This document shows positions 1-8,571 of a stretch of 64,000 nucleotides of DNA, piece after piece (position 1 is the stretch's first letter; every line of letters begins with the position of its first letter). This stretch comes from Biostraticola tofi (GTDB lineage Bacteria > Pseudomonadota > Gammaproteobacteria > Enterobacterales > Enterobacteriaceae). The stretch lies in the NCBI RefSeq assembly GCF_004343195.1, contig NZ_SMCR01000001.1, positions 248,001 through 312,000 on the forward strand. Reading direction: 5' to 3'. A program made the translations under genes and the position numbers. Under the pieces are notes generated by a model. The model was not told the origin of the DNA and ran no database searches. It worked only from the letters and a program-made list of their open reading frames with translations.

Positions 1-981
1 GTTGAGATGGAAGTTCATCAGCCGATGAAACATCCGCATCGTCGGATGTTGGCGCAATTGCTGGTTGATGTAGGCCTGAGCCTCTTCGGCACCGGTATTC
101 TGTTCGATGATGTCGGTTAACAGCAATTCCGCCGCCGAGCCAGTATTGCGTTCGACACAGCGTTTGAGAAATTCGGCCCAGGCGCCAGGCTGATTCAGAT
201 GGTGATAGCATTCCTCAAGCATCGGCAGGGTTTCGCTGACCATCTCCTGATCCTGCTCAAGCACGCGCTGCAGGGCCGTTACCGCCGCTGCATATTCATG
301 TCGGCCCATGAAAATGCGCCCCATCATAATAGAGATACGGGCGCAGTTTCTGTCGGCCGATGCCCCTTTTTTCAACAGCGACATCGCCCGATCGGCATCA
401 TCCCCGGCCAGCGCTTGCAAGGCGAGTTCACAGTAAAAGTGGGCTATATCGACCCGGCATTGTTCTTTGCCGGCCTTGACCAGCTTTTCAGCCACGTCGA
501 TAGCTTTGACCCACTCACTGGTAGCCTGGTAAATCTGCAGTAGCTGACTGAGGGCCCCCAGCCGGAAATCCTGCTCATCCACCAGTTGGCTGAACATATC
601 TTCAGCCCGGTCATAGAAACCGGCGGCCATATAGTCCCGCCCCAGTTGCTGGATAGCCAGCAGGCGCTGTTCAAAGGTCAGTGCGGTGCTTTCCATCAGA
701 GCCTGATGGATGCGGATGGCGCGATCGACTTCACCGCGCGAGCGAAACAGATTGCCCAGCGTAAGATGAGCCTCGACGGCGTTACTGTCTTCCTTAAGCA
801 TATCCAGAAACAGATCAACCGCTTTATCCTGCTGGTTAGATAACAGGAAATTGACGCCCGCCACATACTCGCGGGACAGCCGGTTGGCTTCCTGCTGTTT
901 ATGCTGCTGTGCGCTCCTGCGACCCATGTACCAGCCGTAAGCGGCAGCCACGGGCAACAGCAGAAACAACAGTTCAAGCAT
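1..981 (-). CDS. lapB: LapB (YciM), LPS assembly regulator, 3' part missing
   Basis: The gene enters the window from the left edge and its start is at 981; 327 codons are visible and the reading frame is open to base 1. The N-terminus is a single membrane anchor (MLELLFLLLPVAAAYGWYMG), followed by TPR-type helical repeats, as in E. coli LapB (389 aa). The C-terminal rubredoxin-like zinc domain lies outside the window. In E. coli LapB works with YejM and the protease FtsH to control LpxC turnover, and so LPS synthesis, at the inner membrane. lapA lies 6 bp upstream in the same direction, which is the usual lapAB operon. Identification is by recalled similarity along the whole visible length. 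Confidence 0.95.
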   Translation of the reverse strand, partial: MLELLFLLLPVAAAYGWYMGRRSAQQHKQQEANRLSREYVAGVNFLLSNQQDKAVDLFLDMLKEDSNAVEAHLTLGNLFRSRGEVDRAIRIHQALMESTALTFEQRLLAIQQLGRDYMAAGFYDRAEDMFSQLVDEQDFRLGALSQLLQIYQATSEWVKAIDVAEKLVKAGKEQCRVDIAHFYCELALQALAGDDADRAMSLLKKGASADRNCARISIMMGRIFMGRHEYAAAVTALQRVLEQDQEMVSETLPMLEECYHHLNQPGAWAEFLKRCVERNTGSAAELLLTDIIEQNTGAEEAQAYINQQLRQHPTMRMFHRLMNFHLN

Positions 982-987
982 AGCGGG

Positions 988-1305
988 TTATTCCTTTGGG
1001 ACTACCGTAACCGGTGCCTGTGCCATGGGAGTCGTCTGCTCCGCCGGCGTAAGTTGCTGTTCCAGACGTTTGATTTTACGCTCTGCACGCATCAAGGCGA
1101 TACGGATCCGCAGATAAAACAGTCCGCAGATGATCCAGCCGAGGATAAAGCCCAGCCCGAACAGGAAGGTCAGTAACGATGAGACCCGATATTGTCCTTG
1201 TGCCACCAGATAGTTAAAGGAAACTACCTGATCGTTATGCGCTCCAAAGGTGACGGAAGCAATAAATACCACGCCAACCAGCAAAAATATCAGAACATAT
1301 TTCAC
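988..1305 (-). CDS. lapA: LapA (YciS), inner-membrane protein of LPS assembly
   Basis: A 105-residue protein with two membrane segments (about residues 4-24 and 42-64) and a basic, coiled C-terminal tail (RAERKIKRLEQQL), matching E. coli LapA (102 aa). The open frame extends further upstream, but the family starts at the residues KYVLIFLLV. I therefore choose the GTG at 1305, which has AGGA about 8 bases upstream. It is co-transcribed with lapB. In E. coli pgpB lies directly upstream of lapA; here a 10-kb sugar cluster has been placed between them. Confidence 0.92.
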   Translation of the reverse strand: MKYVLIFLLVGVVFIASVTFGAHNDQVVSFNYLVAQGQYRVSSLLTFLFGLGFILGWIICGLFYLRIRIALMRAERKIKRLEQQLTPAEQTTPMAQAPVTVVPKE

Positions 1306-1543
1306 ATTGATTCCTGCAAGCCAAGTGTAGGTTGGATTCAGCCAAATGTTTGGCACCCAGAGTCTATAAATTAGCATTTCCCGCGTGGCTAAGGAAATTC
1401 TCCAGACAGTTTGATGATAAATCACGCATTGATGTCACTGTTGCGGCGATTTCTGCAGTACTGGGGCCTGCTCTGTTCAGCTTTCCTTAATTACTATAAG
1501 GGCGAACAGCATAAAACCCAACCGCTAACACCCGAGCTTGTTA

Positions 1544-1563
1544 TTTATTCATCAATGAATAAA
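1544..1563. promoter_or_regulatory. Perfect inverted repeat upstream of the SorC-type regulator
   Basis: TTTATTCAT and ATGAATAAA form a perfect inverted repeat around a 2-bp centre, ending 35 bp before the regulator's ATG. It contains the same GAATA/TATTC half-sites as the 12-bp palindromes in front of the two structural operons of this cluster (7425 and 11720), but in the opposite relative orientation. It is probably an autoregulatory operator; this is inferred. Confidence 0.5.
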
Positions 1564-1598
1564 AATGAGACTTATCTAAGACTATCGGGATCGTCAGC

Positions 1599-2558
1599 AT
1601 GTCAAAACAGGATGAACAGCGCCTCTTGGTAAAGATAGCGACGTTGTATTATAGCGAAAACAAGAAACAGGCCGATATTGCCCAGGCGCTTCATCTCTCC
1701 CAATCCTTTGTCTCCAGAGCCATCACCCGCTGCGTCAGAGAAGGGGTGGTTAAAATCAGTGTCGTTCAGCCGCCGAACATGTTCATCGGCCTGGAGTCGG
1801 CCATTCAGCAGCGCTATGGCATCGATCAGGCGATCATTGTCGATGTCGCCGATAATGCGGGCGCTTTGCAAATCAAGCAGGCCATTGGTTCGGCTGCCGC
1901 CCATTACCTGCAGACCAGTATCCGGCCCAACGATCTGGTCGGTATCTCATCCTGGAGCAGCACCCTCAGAGCGATGGTGGATAATCTGCATCCGCTGGCG
2001 GTCAAAGCGCGCGGCGTGATTCAACTGCTGGGCGGGGTCGGACCCAATGGCAATGTGCAGGCTACCCTGTTGACCCAGTTGCTGGCTGATAACCTCAACT
2101 GCCCTTGCTGGCTACTGCCGGCCCAAAGTATTGAACGCTCGGTTGAGGATCGGCGCAGACTTCTCAACAGCAGCGACGTGGCGGATGTGGTGGCTAAATT
2201 CAGCGAAGTCGAGGTTGCCCTGATAGGTATCGGCGCCCTGGAGCCGTCGCAGCTGCTGATGAACTCAGGCAACTATTATCATGAAGATATGCTGCAACTG
2301 CTGGCCAGCCGGGGGGCGGTTGGCGATATCTGCCTGCATTACTACAACGCCCAGGGCGAAGCGGTACTGACTGATGACGAAGATCCGGTGATCGGCATGC
2401 CGCTGCCGCAGGTGAAGGCCTGTTCCCGCGTGGTGGCCCTGGCGGGCGGCGAGCAGAAAGTGGCGGCCATCCAGGGTGCGCTGGCAGGCGGTTACATTGA
2501 CGTATTGATAACCGACCGTCTTAGCGCCGAACGTCTGCCCCTGTCGGCGGGCGCCTGA
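1599..2558 (+). CDS. SorC/DeoR-type sugar-binding transcriptional regulator
   Basis: A 319-residue protein with an N-terminal helix-turn-helix (about residues 10-55, containing KKQADIAQALHLSQSFVSRA) and a C-terminal sugar-phosphate-binding domain of the SorC family (about 60-310, with VGISSWSSTLRAMV and QLLGGVGPNG). Regulators of this family usually sense a phosphorylated sugar made by the pathway they control. It is transcribed away from lapA and convergently with the isomerase-kinase-transketolase operon. No strong ribosome binding site precedes the ATG. A perfect palindrome lies just upstream. Family is clear; ligand unknown. Confidence 0.88.
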   Translation: MSKQDEQRLLVKIATLYYSENKKQADIAQALHLSQSFVSRAITRCVREGVVKISVVQPPNMFIGLESAIQQRYGIDQAIIVDVADNAGALQIKQAIGSAAAHYLQTSIRPNDLVGISSWSSTLRAMVDNLHPLAVKARGVIQLLGGVGPNGNVQATLLTQLLADNLNCPCWLLPAQSIERSVEDRRRLLNSSDVADVVAKFSEVEVALIGIGALEPSQLLMNSGNYYHEDMLQLLASRGAVGDICLHYYNAQGEAVLTDDEDPVIGMPLPQVKACSRVVALAGGEQKVAAIQGALAGGYIDVLITDRLSAERLPLSAGA

Positions 2559-2690
2559 CAGTCGCCACGGCAAAACGGCAATCTGCCTGATGCGCCCCGC
2601 TGTTGGGCTTTTGCCTTCAAAGCCGCAGTGCCGCGGGGCTTCATGTCATCAGTGGCCGGCAAGACAGCGACCTGTCCGGTCGCTTGATAA

Positions 2691-4115
2691 TCAATCCCGC
2701 TGGTGCCAGTAGCACTCAACGCCGAGGTATTTGGTAAAAGCCTCATGCAGTACACCGGCGGTTGCCGAATGATTCATCGCCACATGATGTTCAAAACCCT
2801 GTTCGCAGATATACCGCAGCAGAGGTTCGAGTTTGGGGACCTGTACTACCGCGCGGCAACCCACGGTGTCGAGCGGATCATCCAGCACCAGGCCCTCGCC
2901 GACATAGGCCTTGATTCGGCCGCTGAAATCATCGGTAGACAATCTGAAATAGGTCAGCGGACCGGCTTTCATTCGTCCGTGAACCGCTCCGCAGGTATTC
3001 TCGCACCCCACCGTGGTGCCGATGATATCCGCCGTACCCATGGTCGGGTTCTCCAGGCTTTCGCTGGCGAAGTTGCCACAGTGGAACAATACGCATTTAT
3101 CGCCATCATCGCCGAAATTGTTGTTCCAGTCGGCAATCGATGCCGGGGCCAGCGAGCAGGAGGCCAGTGCATACATTGACAGCGCCCCCATGACATCCAC
3201 TTCACACGCGCTGGGCATCAGTTGACCGGACATGACGCTCATGATTGAGCAGACATTGATGCCCAGATTTTCCTGCAGCGAAGTCCAGCACTGGATAGCG
3301 GTAGTATCAATATCATTGGCGATTACCCAGTCGCTGATCACCACGAACAACTTTGCCATGGTGTGCAGTTTTTCGGCCGGGATGGCGCTGGCATCGGCAT
3401 TATTCTTCAGGATAGTCAGCTTTTCACCCACCCGCAGATCGTTATCGCTGAGGCGGGCTACGCGGGTAAAAATTTCCGACAGATCCAGTGTCTCGACCGA
3501 TGCGCCCAGGCGTTCGAGCATTTTTTCACTGTAGCGCACGGTATTGAAACTGGTCGGGCGAGCACCGATAGCGCCGACGCGGACCCCTTTCATGGCGTAG
3601 ACCAGTCGGCAGGTCTGGCTGAATTGCACCAGATCAGCGGCAAAGGTTTCGCCGCTCAACGCGCTGACGTGTTTTTGCGTCAGGGTATAGGGAATACCGT
3701 GCTGGCGCAGATTGTTGCACAGTGAGATCTTGCCGCAAAAACTGTCGCGTCGGGTCGCCAGGCCCATTTTATTCAGTGCATCGGGTTCTGCCTGGATAAG
3801 CACCGGTACCGTGAGACCGGAAAGGCGGATGGCATCGGCGACCGCCTTCTCATCGCCGAAGTTAGGCAGCAATACCACTACCCCGTGGATTTCGTCCCGA
3901 TGGGCGCGAAACAGGTCAGCGCACACCTTGGCATCCTGCCAGGTTTCCACACCGCCCAGATGGGTCTGCTGTTCGTTAAGCATCAGGGTATTAATGCCCA
4001 GGCGGTCAAACACCACCGCCGCGTCCTGACGCGCCTCCGCCACCAGATAGCTGGGGAAAAATCCGCGATTGCCGATAATCACGGCAAAGGTTAACTGGTC
4101 CAGTATTTTCGACAT
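2691..4115 (-). CDS. Sugar isomerase of the L-fucose/L-arabinose isomerase superfamily
   Basis: A 474-residue protein that reads as a FucI/AraA-type aldose-ketose isomerase. It has an N-terminal Rossmann-like domain and a C-terminal domain with the conserved pattern around E(V/A)D.GAL (CEVDVMGALSMYAL) and DWNNN, where metal and substrate are bound in this superfamily. It is the last gene of an operon with an FGGY kinase 18 bp upstream and a split transketolase before that. The expected reaction is aldose to ketose, giving the kinase its substrate. It differs enough from FucI and AraA that I do not assign a sugar. If the cluster is for D-apiose, this would be the apiose-to-apulose isomerase. 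Confidence 0.8.
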   Translation of the reverse strand: MSKILDQLTFAVIIGNRGFFPSYLVAEARQDAAVVFDRLGINTLMLNEQQTHLGGVETWQDAKVCADLFRAHRDEIHGVVVLLPNFGDEKAVADAIRLSGLTVPVLIQAEPDALNKMGLATRRDSFCGKISLCNNLRQHGIPYTLTQKHVSALSGETFAADLVQFSQTCRLVYAMKGVRVGAIGARPTSFNTVRYSEKMLERLGASVETLDLSEIFTRVARLSDNDLRVGEKLTILKNNADASAIPAEKLHTMAKLFVVISDWVIANDIDTTAIQCWTSLQENLGINVCSIMSVMSGQLMPSACEVDVMGALSMYALASCSLAPASIADWNNNFGDDGDKCVLFHCGNFASESLENPTMGTADIIGTTVGCENTCGAVHGRMKAGPLTYFRLSTDDFSGRIKAYVGEGLVLDDPLDTVGCRAVVQVPKLEPLLRYICEQGFEHHVAMNHSATAGVLHEAFTKYLGVECYWHQRD

Positions 4116-4133
4116 GCTTCACTCCAGATAGGG

Positions 4134-5621
4134 TTATTCCGGCTGATAGCGGGCCCGTGCTACGGCCGCCTGCCAGTGTTTATAGTTATCCTGCAGTTGT
4201 TCGGTCAGCGGTCTTGGCTCAATCACTTCCACATTACGCGGCAACGCCGCAATCTGTTCATTATCCGGCCACCAGCCCAGGGTTTTCCCGGCCAGATAGG
4301 CGGCGCCCAGCGCTGAAACCTCGGCATTCAGGTTTCTTATCAGCCTGCGCTGCAGGAGATCGGCCTGAAATTGCATCAGCCAGCGGTTCTTGGTCGCCCC
4401 CCCGTCGACTCGCAAGGCAGGCAAACGTTGGCCGGCCGCCTGCTCCATGGCAAAAAACACATCCGCCACCTGATAGGCAACGGACTCAAGCCCCGCCCGG
4501 GCTAAACCCGCCGGAGTTGCCGCATCGGTCAGTCCGCAGATAATGCCGCGCGCCCGGCTGTCCCAGTATGGCGCCCCCAGGCCTGAGAGCGCCGGTACGA
4601 AATAGACCCCCTGGTTATCGGCCTGCCCCTGGGCCAGCTCGCATAACTGTGTCATGGAAGAGATCCCCAACAGTTGCCCGATCCACGACAGGCCTGAACC
4701 GGTATGGGTAATGTTGCCCTCCAGGGCGTAGCGCAAGGCGCCATCATGCCAGGCCAGCGTATGACTGAGCCCGAGACCTGAGCCTACCGTGCGGTCAATG
4801 GTCATCATTAGCGATGAGCCGGTGCCGTAAGTCGCTTTGATATCGCCGGTCTGATTGCTGCCCTGGCCGTAAAGCGCGGCGTGGGAATCGCCAATCAGCG
4901 CCGCCACCGGCACGCCGGCCGGCAAGGCTGGCACCGCGCCGGCAGCGGTATAGCCGTGGACCGCCGCCGACGGCAGAACCTCCGGCAGCGCCGCCGCCGG
5001 TATTGAAAACAAAGCCAGCATACGGCTATCCCAACAGCCGCGATGGATATTGAATAGCTGGGTTCGTGACGCATTGGCAAAATCGGTGCTGAACGCGCCA
5101 CCGCCGGTCAATTGCCAGTTAAGCCAGCTATCAAGGGTACCGATACACAGCTCCCCGTTGGCGGCTCGACCCTGGCCATCCGCCAGGCCGGCCAGCAGAC
5201 CGCGAATCTTGGCAGCGGGAAATAGCGGATCGATTGGCAGTCCGGTGGCGGCAAAAATCGCCGGGCCATGCCCGTCCTGGGCCAGTTGCCGGCAGAAGTC
5301 TTCTGAACGGCGGCATTGCCAACTGACCACCGGCGTCAGCGGCAGGCCGCTGGCCCGATCCCAGATAAGCACCGACTCACGCTGATTGCTGATGGCCACC
5401 GCTTCAACCTGCGGGGAGGCCAACTGCCGCAGACAGTCGGCCACCGCCTGGCTGACGCCCAGCCAGATAGCCGCGGGATCCTGCTCGGTCCAGCCCGGTT
5501 TGGGATGCAGCAGGGCCAACGGGATGGCGGCTTTGGCGATAATAACGCCATGCCGGTCGACCGCAATCGCCTTGGCATTGGTGGTACCTTCATCGATGGC
5601 CAGAATTATCGGCGTCGCCAT
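4134..5621 (-). CDS. FGGY-family sugar kinase
   Basis: A 495-residue FGGY carbohydrate kinase. The N-terminus MATPIILAIDEGTTNAKA carries the phosphate-1 loop (DEGTTNAK), and GWTEQDPAAIW and later GLGAPYWDSRARG are family signatures. The frame stays open 264 bp further upstream into the transketolase gene, but family alignment and a GGGGAG ribosome binding site 8 bp before 5621 set this start. It begins 4 bp after the transketolase C-subunit gene ends. It should phosphorylate the ketose produced by the neighbouring isomerase using ATP in the cytoplasm. It resembles glycerol, xylulose and erythritol kinases; the actual substrate is not evident. Confidence 0.87.
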   Translation of the reverse strand: MATPIILAIDEGTTNAKAIAVDRHGVIIAKAAIPLALLHPKPGWTEQDPAAIWLGVSQAVADCLRQLASPQVEAVAISNQRESVLIWDRASGLPLTPVVSWQCRRSEDFCRQLAQDGHGPAIFAATGLPIDPLFPAAKIRGLLAGLADGQGRAANGELCIGTLDSWLNWQLTGGGAFSTDFANASRTQLFNIHRGCWDSRMLALFSIPAAALPEVLPSAAVHGYTAAGAVPALPAGVPVAALIGDSHAALYGQGSNQTGDIKATYGTGSSLMMTIDRTVGSGLGLSHTLAWHDGALRYALEGNITHTGSGLSWIGQLLGISSMTQLCELAQGQADNQGVYFVPALSGLGAPYWDSRARGIICGLTDAATPAGLARAGLESVAYQVADVFFAMEQAAGQRLPALRVDGGATKNRWLMQFQADLLQRRLIRNLNAEVSALGAAYLAGKTLGWWPDNEQIAALPRNVEVIEPRPLTEQLQDNYKHWQAAVARARYQPE

Positions 5622-5625
5622 GGTG

Positions 5626-6570
5626 TCAATCTCCCCGACATAACGTCCGTGCGGCACGGAACACGCCTGCTGCATCAAAGCCATGATGGGCGCGCATCGC
5701 TCCCCGGTCTGCGGCAATGGCATATTCACCGTCTCTGATGCCGAGGCGCAGTAAGGGAATGCCACAGCCGGCCTCGGCCAGCACTTCCGCCACCAGGCTG
5801 CCCAGGCCGCCATTGATGTTGTGTTCTTCGACCGAAATAACCTGCCTGCTATGGCGCAATACCGACAGCAGTTGCTGAGTATCACATGGACGGATGGAGG
5901 AAACGTTGACTACCGCAGCAGAAATACCTGCCTGTTCAAGCAGTACTGCCGCATCGACGATTTCATGAACGGTGGATCCCATCGCCACCAGGGCCACATC
6001 CGCCCCCTGACGCAGGACGTCAATCTGTCCGGGACTAAATTGGTAGCCATCACCGTGCAAGGCGGGTAAGGCTTTTCCGTCCAGCCTGATGTATACCGGG
6101 CCGATGGACGACAGGGCGTAATCGATGATCTGCCGGCACTCTTCCGGCGATGAGGGGGCATAAATTTCAATGTTGCCGAAGCCGCGCATAATGGCAATAT
6201 CATCAATACTGTGATGGGTACTGGCGAGCGGACCATAGCTGGCGCCGGCATTGAGCCCAAACAGTTTTACGTTGCAGTTGTTATAACAAATGTCGATTTT
6301 GACCTGCTCGTTAGCGCGCGAAATCAGGAACGGCGCCGCATTGCAGGTCACTGCAATTTTACCGCCGATAGACAGACCCGCCGCCACGCCGACCATGGTC
6401 TGCTCAGCGATGCCCACGTTGACAATCCGATCGGGGAAACGGGCGGCGAAGGGGCTGATTTTTGCGGTTGAGGTCGAATCCGCGACGACCGGCACCAGAT
6501 CCATGCCATTGTCCACCGCCTGAATAAACCGCTCAACCATTACGCTTGCCAAATGTTCAGCATTACTCAT
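5626..6570 (-). CDS. Transketolase, C-terminal subunit (split enzyme)
   Basis: A 314-residue protein matching the pyrimidine-binding and C-terminal domains of transketolase. The segment VNVGIAEQTMVGVAAGLS holds the glutamate that activates the thiamine diphosphate aminopyrimidine. Its start overlaps the end of the N-subunit gene by 8 bp, so the two are translationally coupled. Together they total 590 residues, shorter than a one-chain transketolase (about 660). Split transketolases are found in sugar clusters where they act on a branched or unusual ketose phosphate; in the described apulose-4-phosphate transketolase the subunits are called AptA/AptB. That specific role is inference here. Confidence 0.87.
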   Translation of the reverse strand: MSNAEHLASVMVERFIQAVDNGMDLVPVVADSTSTAKISPFAARFPDRIVNVGIAEQTMVGVAAGLSIGGKIAVTCNAAPFLISRANEQVKIDICYNNCNVKLFGLNAGASYGPLASTHHSIDDIAIMRGFGNIEIYAPSSPEECRQIIDYALSSIGPVYIRLDGKALPALHGDGYQFSPGQIDVLRQGADVALVAMGSTVHEIVDAAVLLEQAGISAAVVNVSSIRPCDTQQLLSVLRHSRQVISVEEHNINGGLGSLVAEVLAEAGCGIPLLRLGIRDGEYAIAADRGAMRAHHGFDAAGVFRAARTLCRGD

Positions 6571-7393
6571 CTTTCAACTCCTCTAAAGCCAGGGCCAGTT
6601 CTTCGCCTTTAGGTACCCGGTGATGCCATTCCGCCCTGCCCTGGATAAACGACACGCCTGCACCTTTCAGGGTATTGGCGATGACCACATTGGGCTTGCC
6701 GTTAGCCGGCAGGTTTTCCAGTGTCTGCACCAGCGCTGCCATATCGTTGCCGGCGCATTCGCTGACGTTCATCCCGAAAGCCTGCCATTTTTCAGCCAAG
6801 GGGTCGGTATTCATGATGTCGCTGGTTGGGCCGGCCAGCTGGAGGTTATTTTTGTCATTGATAATGATCAGGTTATCCAGCCCGTAATGGGCGGCGGCCA
6901 GCGCAGCCTCCCAGTTACTGCCTTCGGCCAGTTCACCATCGCCGGTCAGTACATAGACCCGGCGCTGCCGCCGGTCCCGTTTAGCCGCCAGCGCAATGCC
7001 GACCGCGACCGGCAGACCATGTCCCAGGGCGCCGGTATTCAGTTCTATGCCCGGTGTTTTGTGACGTACCGGATGGCCGGGCAAATGGGAATTGGCATGC
7101 TGATAGGTCGGCAGCCAGTCCAGCGGGAAATAACCCGCTTCCGCCAGGCAGCAGTAATAGCCGCCGACCCCATGGCCTTTGGACTGGATATAGATATCTC
7201 TCTCTGGACTGTCCATGCGGTCAGGCGCGCAGTTCAGAATGCGAAAGTAGAGAGCGGTAAGAATATCGACCTCCGACAGATCGGCCCCGGTATGACCACC
7301 GGCCGGACTGTCGGCATTGAGTTTTACGATACGGCGGCGTATCTGCCGCGCCTTGGTTGTCAGTTCCGCTACCGACAATGAATATGGATTCAT
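6563..7393 (-). CDS. Transketolase, N-terminal (thiamine diphosphate-binding) subunit
   Basis: A 276-residue protein equal to the N-terminal domain of transketolase. Visible signatures are SKGHGVGGYY, the substrate/cofactor segment ELNTGALGHGLPVAVG, and the metal/ThDP motif GDGELAEGSNWE followed by IINDKNN. It is the first gene of the enzyme operon: a terminator and a 12-bp palindrome separate it from the importer genes. It needs the C-subunit for the second half of the active site. Confidence 0.88.
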   Translation of the reverse strand: MNPYSLSVAELTTKARQIRRRIVKLNADSPAGGHTGADLSEVDILTALYFRILNCAPDRMDSPERDIYIQSKGHGVGGYYCCLAEAGYFPLDWLPTYQHANSHLPGHPVRHKTPGIELNTGALGHGLPVAVGIALAAKRDRRQRRVYVLTGDGELAEGSNWEAALAAAHYGLDNLIIINDKNNLQLAGPTSDIMNTDPLAEKWQAFGMNVSECAGNDMAALVQTLENLPANGKPNVVIANTLKGAGVSFIQGRAEWHHRVPKGEELALALEELKDE

Positions 7394-7424
7394 AGCTACA
7401 CCTCAGGAATTTATACTCAGTGAA

Positions 7425-7436
7425 GAATATTTATTC
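7425..7436. promoter_or_regulatory. Candidate operator of the transketolase-kinase-isomerase operon
   Basis: GAATATTTATTC, an inverted repeat of GAATA around TT. The identical 12-mer lies in front of the solute-binding-protein gene at 11720-11731. It lies 32 bp before the first gene of the operon, where a repressor or activator site is expected. The likely binder is the SorC-type regulator at 1599; this is inferred from position and repetition. Confidence 0.55.
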
Positions 7437-7448
7437 ATATCAAGCGTG

Positions 7449-7485
7449 AAAAAAGGGCCTCCCGGCCTCGTCACCTGGGAAGGCC
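7449..7485 (-). terminator. Terminator after the sugar ABC permease gene
   Basis: On the minus strand GGCCTTCCC pairs with GGGAGGCCC (one bulged base) and is followed by six T. It begins at the stop codon of the permease gene and ends the importer operon, so the transketolase operon downstream needs its own promoter. Confidence 0.65.
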
Positions 7486-8570
7486 TAACCTGCCGCTTTG
7501 TCGGCCTTTTGCGACACGATGGCGGCTTTATGCTGCATGCGGTTTTGCATCTGATCGATAATCACCGCAATGATAATGACCATGCCTTTGATCACCATTT
7601 GCCAAAATTCACTGACGCCCATCATCACCAGTCCATCTGCCAGAATGCCGATGACAAACGCACCGATAAGCGTTCCCAGAATCGTGCCGCGACCGCCGGC
7701 CAGCGAGGTTCCACCCAGCACCACCGCTGCGATGGCATTCATTTCAAAAGCTGTGCCGGTGGCCGGATGGCTGGCGACCAGTTGAGAGGAGACCACGATG
7801 CCGGCCAGGGCGGCACATAATCCCGACAGGGTATAGACCCAGACTTTGACCTGTTTGACTTTGATACCGGACAGTTCGGCCGCGCGTTCGTTATCGCCGA
7901 TGGCGTAGACGTGACGGCCAAACGGTAAACGCCGTGCAATATAGGCAATCAGCAGCGCCAGCAGGAACATCAGCCAGATGCTGTAGGGAATCGCCAGCAA
8001 ACTGCCTGAGCCAATCAGGTCGAAGCCGGTATTGCCCAGTCGCGGGTTACCGTCCAGGGCAGGAAAAGTTTCGCCGTTGGACAGCAGCATCGCCGCTCCA
8101 CGCAGGATATACATGGTACCGAGGGTACAGATGAAGGGAGCGACGTTATATCGGGTGATTATCAAGCCGTTGGCCGCGCCGATAAGGCCGCCGACCACCA
8201 GCACCACCGGCACCACCACCCAGACGCTCGGAAAAATGGCGATGCCGAACATCGGCAGCACTATGCCCTGGGTTATCATCCAGCCGGCTATCATGCCGCA
8301 CAGCCCGAGCGTTGCGCCGATCGACAGATCAATACCGGCGGTAATAATGACAAAGGTGATACCCAACGCCAGGAAGGCGTTGATGGCGATATGCTTCATC
8401 ATAATGATCATGCTGCCGCCGGCCAGAAAACCGGGCACCATCACGGTGAAAAAGCCCAGGATAAGAATCAGCGCAATGAAGGTCCTGAGTTTAAGCAGCA
8501 ACAGCAGCAGATTTTCTCTGGTACGCAGGCCAGCTGGCGCTGTTATCGCCGAAGAAGTTAACGTTTTCAT
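7485..8570 (-). CDS. RbsC-type sugar ABC transporter permease
   Basis: A 361-residue, very hydrophobic inner-membrane protein with about 9-10 membrane segments. It carries the motif AGIDLSIGATLGLCG and the conserved segment AIGDNERAAELSGI with LSGLCAALAGI, as in ribose/xylose-class permeases (RbsC, XylH). The ATG at 8570 has AAAGGA seven bases upstream and starts right after the ATPase stop codon; an upstream GTG would overlap the ATPase gene and is less likely. It forms the channel for the sugar bound by the periplasmic protein at 10758. Confidence 0.9.
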   Translation of the reverse strand: MKTLTSSAITAPAGLRTRENLLLLLLKLRTFIALILILGFFTVMVPGFLAGGSMIIMMKHIAINAFLALGITFVIITAGIDLSIGATLGLCGMIAGWMITQGIVLPMFGIAIFPSVWVVVPVVLVVGGLIGAANGLIITRYNVAPFICTLGTMYILRGAAMLLSNGETFPALDGNPRLGNTGFDLIGSGSLLAIPYSIWLMFLLALLIAYIARRLPFGRHVYAIGDNERAAELSGIKVKQVKVWVYTLSGLCAALAGIVVSSQLVASHPATGTAFEMNAIAAVVLGGTSLAGGRGTILGTLIGAFVIGILADGLVMMGVSEFWQMVIKGMVIIIAVIIDQMQNRMQHKAAIVSQKADKAAG

Positions 8571-8571
8571 G

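Noticed and set aside
5622-5885. 88-codon N-terminal extension of the sugar kinase
   Set aside because: Lies wholly inside the transketolase gene, has no kinase similarity, and a good ribosome binding site marks the later ATG at 5621.
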